Assembly (NCBI GenBank): GCA_021107695.1
Contig: JAIOSI010000249.1
Coordinates: 1 to 8,895 of the forward strand
DNA length: 8,895 bases
Direction of reading: 5' to 3'
From: a bacterium
GTDB lineage: Bacteria; RBG-13-66-14
Below are positions 6,089 through 8,895 of this stretch, piece after piece. Position 1 is the stretch's first letter. The number at the start of each line of letters is the position of its first letter. A model generated the notes under the pieces. That model ran no database searches, had not been told where the DNA came from, and saw only the letters and a program-made list of their open reading frames with translations. Made by a program: the position numbers and the translations under genes.

Positions 6089-7393
6089 ATGCTTTCTGAC
6101 AACAGAGTCCTGCTCATCTCCTACCACTTTCCTCCAATAGGAGGTGGGGGGATGCTGCGCGCGCTGAAGCTGGCAAAGTACCTGCCCTCAAGCGGCTGGG
6201 AAGTGGAGGTACTGTCGGTGGACGACCCTGTCTTTCACCAGCGGGATGAAGCCGCTCTTACCGAGGTCAACTGCCCGGTACATCGGGTTCCTGCTCATCG
6301 CCTGCCCAGTGCGGCAAAGCTCCTCAATTTGAAGAAAGCACCTGTTGACTCAACGTCTTCACCGTCGGTCAATAGACAAGCACCCGGATGGAAGGAAAAA
6401 CTTCGAGTACAGCTGCCCCGTCTCGGCGAGCTGCCCGATATTCAACTCCGCTGGTCAAAGGCTGCCCAAAGACGCGCCCTGACCCTGGCTCGACAGAATC
6501 GATACTCCGTAGTCTGGACGACCTCGCCCCCAGCAAGCAGCCATCTGATTGGTCTAGCCCTCAGTCGTCAGCTTGGCTTGCCCTGGGTGGCGGACTTTCG
6601 GGATAGCTGGACGACGGGACCGTTCTTTAATCCGCTAACGCCCCCTCATCGCTGGTGGAACCGGCGACTGGAGCGACAGGTGGTTGAATCCGCCGACGCG
6701 GTGGTCTTTGCCACTCCGACAATGGCGGAGAACTATCGGCGAACCTATCCCACGGCAGCGGACAGGTTCAGCGTCATCACCAACGGTTACGACGAGACCG
6801 ACTTTGCCGAGCTATCAGTGGAGCAGGCTGACCCCGGAACAGTAACCATCGGTCACGCCGGAACCTTCTACGGTCCACGAAAGCCCGACGCTTTCCTGAC
6901 CGCCCTTGAGCAGGTGGGTAGAGAACATCCCCGCGCGAAGCTTCACTTTGTAGAGATCGGATCCTCCAGTCAGGAGAACGAAACCACACTGAACCGCTTC
7001 GCCGAAGAGCATCCCCATCTGATTACCCGCCGGGGGAACTTGTCTCATCATCAGGCTCTGGCGACGCTGAACCGGTGCCAGATTCTGCTGCTGGTCATCG
7101 GCAGGCAGCTCGGATCGGAGACCATCCTCACCGGTAAGCTCTTCGAGTACCTGCGCCTGGGGAAGCAGATCCTCGCCTGCTGTCCACCGGGAGACGCGGC
7201 TGACCTGCTGCGGGAGCTTGGCGTTGGAGTCATCGCCGATCCGGATTCATACCAGGAGATTGCCGCTGCATTGCGCAAGCTGCTTAAAGCTCCCGACACC
7301 TTAATTACAACGGAGCGGATTCAACGCTTCGAGCGTGGTATGCTCGCCCGACGCTGGGCGCAACTGTTCTCCCGGTTGCAGCGTAAGGGCTAG
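6089..7393 (+). CDS. GT4-like glycosyltransferase, third gene of operon
   Basis: 434 residues, ATG three bases after the previous stop, so probably translationally coupled; no strong Shine-Dalgarno site. It has the intact signatures of the subgroup: VLLISYHFPPIGGGG (7-21), LPWVADFRDSW (164-174), FSVITNGYDETDF (227-239), TIGHAGTFYGPRKP (253-266), ILLLVIG (332-338) and TGKLFEYLRLGKQIL (348-362). These are the GT-B donor-site elements of enzymes that act on lipid-linked or LPS-core sugars in the cytoplasm. It aligns block by block with the preceding gene, so the pair probably arose by an old tandem duplication. The last stop TAG overlaps a GTG that opens a 31-codon frame. Exact sugar specificity is unknown. 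Confidence 0.9.
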   Translation: MLSDNRVLLISYHFPPIGGGGMLRALKLAKYLPSSGWEVEVLSVDDPVFHQRDEAALTEVNCPVHRVPAHRLPSAAKLLNLKKAPVDSTSSPSVNRQAPGWKEKLRVQLPRLGELPDIQLRWSKAAQRRALTLARQNRYSVVWTTSPPASSHLIGLALSRQLGLPWVADFRDSWTTGPFFNPLTPPHRWWNRRLERQVVESADAVVFATPTMAENYRRTYPTAADRFSVITNGYDETDFAELSVEQADPGTVTIGHAGTFYGPRKPDAFLTALEQVGREHPRAKLHFVEIGSSSQENETTLNRFAEEHPHLITRRGNLSHHQALATLNRCQILLLVIGRQLGSETILTGKLFEYLRLGKQILACCPPGDAADLLRELGVGVIADPDSYQEIAAALRKLLKAPDTLITTERIQRFERGMLARRWAQLFSRLQRKG

Positions 7394-7488
7394 TGAACCC
7401 TATCCCCAGGAGACTTTTGTATAAATTCGATGGATTTGACTTTTCGCCCATTCGGGAGGCTGCCGCTAAGCTACCAGTATTTCTGTAA
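7393..7488 (+). CDS. Possible small ORF (31 aa) coupled to the glycosyltransferase operon
   Basis: GTG 7393 shares its first G with the TAG stop of the third glycosyltransferase (TAGTG) and is preceded by AAGGG (7385-7389) four bases earlier. The frame encodes 31 residues, beginning MNPIPRRLLYKFDGF and ending AAAKLPVFL, and stops at 7486-7488. An internal TTG (7417) follows AGGAG (7408-7412) by 4 bases and would give 23 residues. Points in favour are the overlap and two candidate ribosome sites. Points against are the length, the tandem rare Arg codons AGG AGA (which are the internal Shine-Dalgarno itself) and no recognised homologue. It may also be the relic of a further operon gene. Confidence 0.22.
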   Translation: MNPIPRRLLYKFDGFDFSPIREAAAKLPVFL

Positions 7489-7513
7489 CTATAACAGATA
7501 CCCGTTGTTATAG
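7489..7513. promoter_or_regulatory. Perfect 8-bp inverted repeat upstream of lptC (operator or hairpin)
   Basis: CTATAACA (7489-7496), nine bases, TGTTATAG (7506-7513). The arms are perfectly complementary and AT-rich. It begins directly after the stop of the small ORF and ends 48 bases before the lptC ATG. No T-run follows on either strand, which argues against a terminator; the 25-bp dyad suits a dimeric DNA-binding regulator. A clear -35/-10 pair for lptC was not found, although TGTTATAGA (7507-7514) resembles an extended -10. Confidence 0.45.
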
Positions 7514-7561
7514 AGCGGCGGCGATTGTTAACCAAGCCGAACGATCGAATCGAAGGTATTT

Positions 7562-8131
7562 ATGAAAAAATATCCCCTTCAATCTAAAACTATGCGTCTA
7601 TCCCTCCTGTTTTTGCTACTTGTCAGCCTTCTCCTCACCGCCTGTGAGGAGGAGCGTCCCGTTGACTTCCAGCCTGCCGAGAATGCCCCGGATCAACAGA
7701 TCAGCAGCTTCACTCTGCGCCAAACCAGCGACGGCGAGCTGGTCTGGGAGCTGGTTGCCGAGCTGGCAAAGGTCTGGGACAACGAGCATCTGACCATTGC
7801 CAGTAATCCCGTGGTGGACTTCTATCAGGAGGAGCGGCATACGGCGATTCTTACCGCCGACGAAGGCACGGTGAACATGCTCTCCAACGATATGGAGGCA
7901 CGGGGCGACGTGGTGGTAACCTCCGATGAGGGGGCGATTCTGCGGACGGAAATTCTTAGCTGGGACGCTCGCGCGGAGAAGCTCTTCACCGATGAGCCGG
8001 TGAGCTATGAAAAAGACGGAACGATTATTCACGGTGAGGGCTTTGAGTCCAATTCTGACCTGACAGACTGGAAACTCGCTAATCCGTCGGGGACCATCGC
8101 CCCGGAAGAGATGGGCGGGGAGACCTTTTAA
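7562..8131 (+). CDS. lptC: LptC-like LPS export system lipoprotein
   Basis: 189 residues, ATG preceded by GAAGG with a 5-base spacer. The N-terminus is a lipoprotein signal: basic start, hydrophobic core at ~12-24, lipobox LTAC with C28 as the lipidated residue. The rest follows the LptC pattern: SSFTLRQTSDGELVWELVAELAKVW, then NPVVDFYQEER, ILTADEGTVNMLSNDMEARGDVVVTSDEGAILRTEIL, LFTDEPVSYEKDGTIIHGEGFES and LTDWKLANPSGTI. LptC links the LptB2FG ABC transporter to periplasmic LptA and passes LPS across the periplasm with a beta-jellyroll domain. Many non-enterobacterial LptC proteins are lipoproteins of this length. It follows glycosyltransferases that could make the transported glycolipid, but lptA and lptB are absent downstream. 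The frame ends with three in-frame TAA codons in a row (8129-8137). Confidence 0.88.
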   Translation: MKKYPLQSKTMRLSLLFLLLVSLLLTACEEERPVDFQPAENAPDQQISSFTLRQTSDGELVWELVAELAKVWDNEHLTIASNPVVDFYQEERHTAILTADEGTVNMLSNDMEARGDVVVTSDEGAILRTEILSWDARAEKLFTDEPVSYEKDGTIIHGEGFESNSDLTDWKLANPSGTIAPEEMGGETF

Positions 8132-8137
8132 TAATAA

Positions 8138-8400
8138 AAATGGAATAATCACCTGTTGGCAGAGGAGAACCTCGCAAAGCTCTGCATTCTTTGCCCCTCT
8201 TTTCAGCAAGGAGAGGGGGCTACGCTTCCCAATGGTCATTTTTCGTAGTCCCCTTGATTGCCGCAACTTACTGTAATTACGATTGTTGAGGAGGGGTCAT
8301 CTTTCGCAGAAGATGGACGACCTTCATCTCGCGGGAGGATCAGGGTTTCATCGACTAAAATCCCTCCCCTGCAACGTCAAGACCAACGCGATGAGTGTGT
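8138..8400. other. Non-coding stretch rich in competing hairpins downstream of lptC
   Basis: No credible ORF. Stems seen: GCAGAG/CTCTGC (8159-8164, 8180-8185); GCAAAG/CTTTGC (8174-8179, 8189-8194); CCCCTCT/AGAGGGG (8194-8200, 8212-8218), extendable through G-T pairs; GGGGGCTACG/CGTAGTCCCC (8215-8224, 8244-8253, one G-T); CATCTT/AAGATG (8298-8303, 8310-8315); and CCCTCCC (8362-8368), which can pair with GGAGGG (8290-8295) or with GGGAGG (8333-8338). Several are mutually exclusive. No long T-run marks a standard terminator for lptC. It may be a structured 3' UTR, an RNA element or an independent small RNA. A 216-codon minus-strand frame entering this stretch (8266-7616) is the shadow of lptC. 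Confidence 0.5.
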
Positions 8401-8456
8401 TACAACAATCTTAATTGGTTCATCCTGAGTGACTAACCCATTATTTTGACAATGAT

Positions 8457-8478
8457 GGCGGAGCTTAACGGCTCCGCC
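8457..8478. repeat. GC-rich perfect inverted repeat in AT-rich surroundings
   Basis: GGCGGAGC (8457-8464), loop TTAACG, GCTCCGCC (8471-8478). It stands out from the AT-rich sequence around it. Neither side has a proper T-run, so it is only terminator-like; a REP-type palindrome or the end of a small RNA are alternatives. Confidence 0.6.
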
Positions 8479-8604
8479 TGTGCTATTAATACCTATTCTC
8501 ACTTCCCTTTAGCCTGATAATGATTTACAGTACAACAGTCAGCAGAGGTGCGGATGATGTTTGCATTGCCTTATTACCACAGTGTTATGTAACCTATATC
8601 ATCT

Positions 8605-8772
8605 ATGTTCGGGTTCAGAGCTAAACATCTTGGATTAACAGCATTTAAGCCTGATTTTGTAGTAATTGAATCTTGCCCGCTTCGCAATCAGTACCAACGC
8701 TCAAACAGAACTGATTTGGTTGACAGTAAGAGCCTTGGGATAATTGAGCACAAAAAGAAATCTGTAAAATAG
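8605..8772 (+). pseudogene. Possible relic of an endonuclease/exonuclease/phosphatase-fold protein (N-terminal segment)
   Basis: An uninterrupted 55-codon frame from ATG 8605 to TAG 8772. It contains GFRAKHLGLTAFKPDFVVIESCP and, after a polar stretch, DSKSLGIIEHKK. From memory, this recalls the N-terminus of a bacterial endonuclease/exonuclease/phosphatase-like group: a (N)G-x-FR-x-K segment, a helix, PDI-x-VI-x-EC, then a G-D-x-x-NKGLGVF segment. The expected WNCNG start is missing, the acidic residue of the x-EC motif is replaced (ESC), there is no ribosome binding site, the frame is closed by TAA just upstream (8590-8592), and no continuation is seen after 8772. That pattern suggests a decayed gene. 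The surrounding 37% GC (89 G+C in 8641-8880) differs from the neighbours and fits an acquired segment. It could also be a chance ORF. Confidence 0.3.
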
Positions 8773-8895
8773 AGTGGATTTATTGGTTCGTGAGGATGAC
8801 CTTTTTTGAAAATAAAGGTTACGTTGCAAATTCAGAGTAAATTTGACGTAAATTCAACACATGGATTGAAGCCCACTGTCCCTGAACAAGACAAA
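8773..8895. other. AT-rich end of window with phased AAATT repeats
   Basis: No gene is seen. AAATTCA (8828-8834), AAATTTGA (8839-8846) and AAATTCA (8850-8856) start exactly 11 bases apart, about one helical turn, which could bend DNA or form sites for a regulator of a gene beyond the edge. An imperfect palindrome CCTTT...AAAGG spans 8802-8818. The next gene, if any, starts outside the window. Confidence 0.35.

Noticed and set aside
7616..8266. 216-codon minus-strand frame longer than lptC
   Set aside because: It lies opposite the convincing lptC frame, has no recognisable domain, and is explained by GC-rich third positions of the real gene.
8554..8592. 12-codon frame MMFALPYYHSVM preceded by GAGGTG
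   Set aside because: Spacing of the putative ribosome site is too short and the peptide is too small to judge; it is in frame with, but separated by TAA from, the 8605 relic.
8720..8746. TTGACA followed by GATAATT as a promoter
   Set aside because: The spacer is only 13-15 bases, too short for a sigma-70 promoter.

Overview
The window looks like chromosomal DNA from a diderm (Gram-negative-type) bacterium of moderately high GC. The evidence is an LptC-like LPS-transport lipoprotein, envelope glycosyltransferases, a signal-peptide protein and clear Shine-Dalgarno sites. I cannot place it in a phylum; the unfamiliar membrane and exported proteins suggest a poorly sampled lineage. Coding regions sampled by eye run at about 60-70% GC. 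The last ~500 bases are much more AT-rich: I counted 187 G+C in 480 bases for 8401-8880, about 39%.

Left part, minus strand. The 5' part of rsmI (16S rRNA ribose methyltransferase) runs off the left edge. Upstream of it, after a ~320-base gap holding the rsmI promoter and a terminator, lies an 8-TM membrane protein of unknown function (1019-2080) with an excellent ribosome binding site. Next is a gap with two copies of a 24-nt direct repeat flanking a hairpin, then a complete tRNA-Ile(GAT) with encoded CCA and its own promoter. A ~390-base non-coding stretch full of hairpins follows, ending in a strong terminator shared with a small exported protein (2825-3340). That protein's upstream region carries a sigma-54-like element and a 12-bp tandem repeat.

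Middle part, plus strand. A divergent intergenic region (3341-3716) leads into a tight three-gene glycosyltransferase operon (3717-7393). A TTG-started GT4 enzyme is followed by two diverged paralogues of another GT4-like group, joined by an ATGA overlap and a 3-base gap. These probably build a surface polysaccharide or LPS outer core. A possible 31-aa ORF overlaps the last stop, followed by a perfect 8-bp inverted repeat and then an lptC-like lipoprotein gene (7562-8131). The theme is assembly of surface glycolipid and its delivery to the outer membrane, but lptA and lptB are not next door.

Right part. After lptC come ~250 bases that can form several competing hairpins, an isolated GC-rich inverted repeat, and an AT-rich segment. 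The AT-rich segment holds a 55-codon ORF that resembles, from memory, the N-terminal part of an endonuclease/exonuclease/phosphatase-fold protein and is probably a relic. No CRISPR array, rRNA, transposase or complete mobile element is visible. I did not find a clear new multi-gene system; the most interesting signals are regulatory or structural and in the right-hand AT-rich block.
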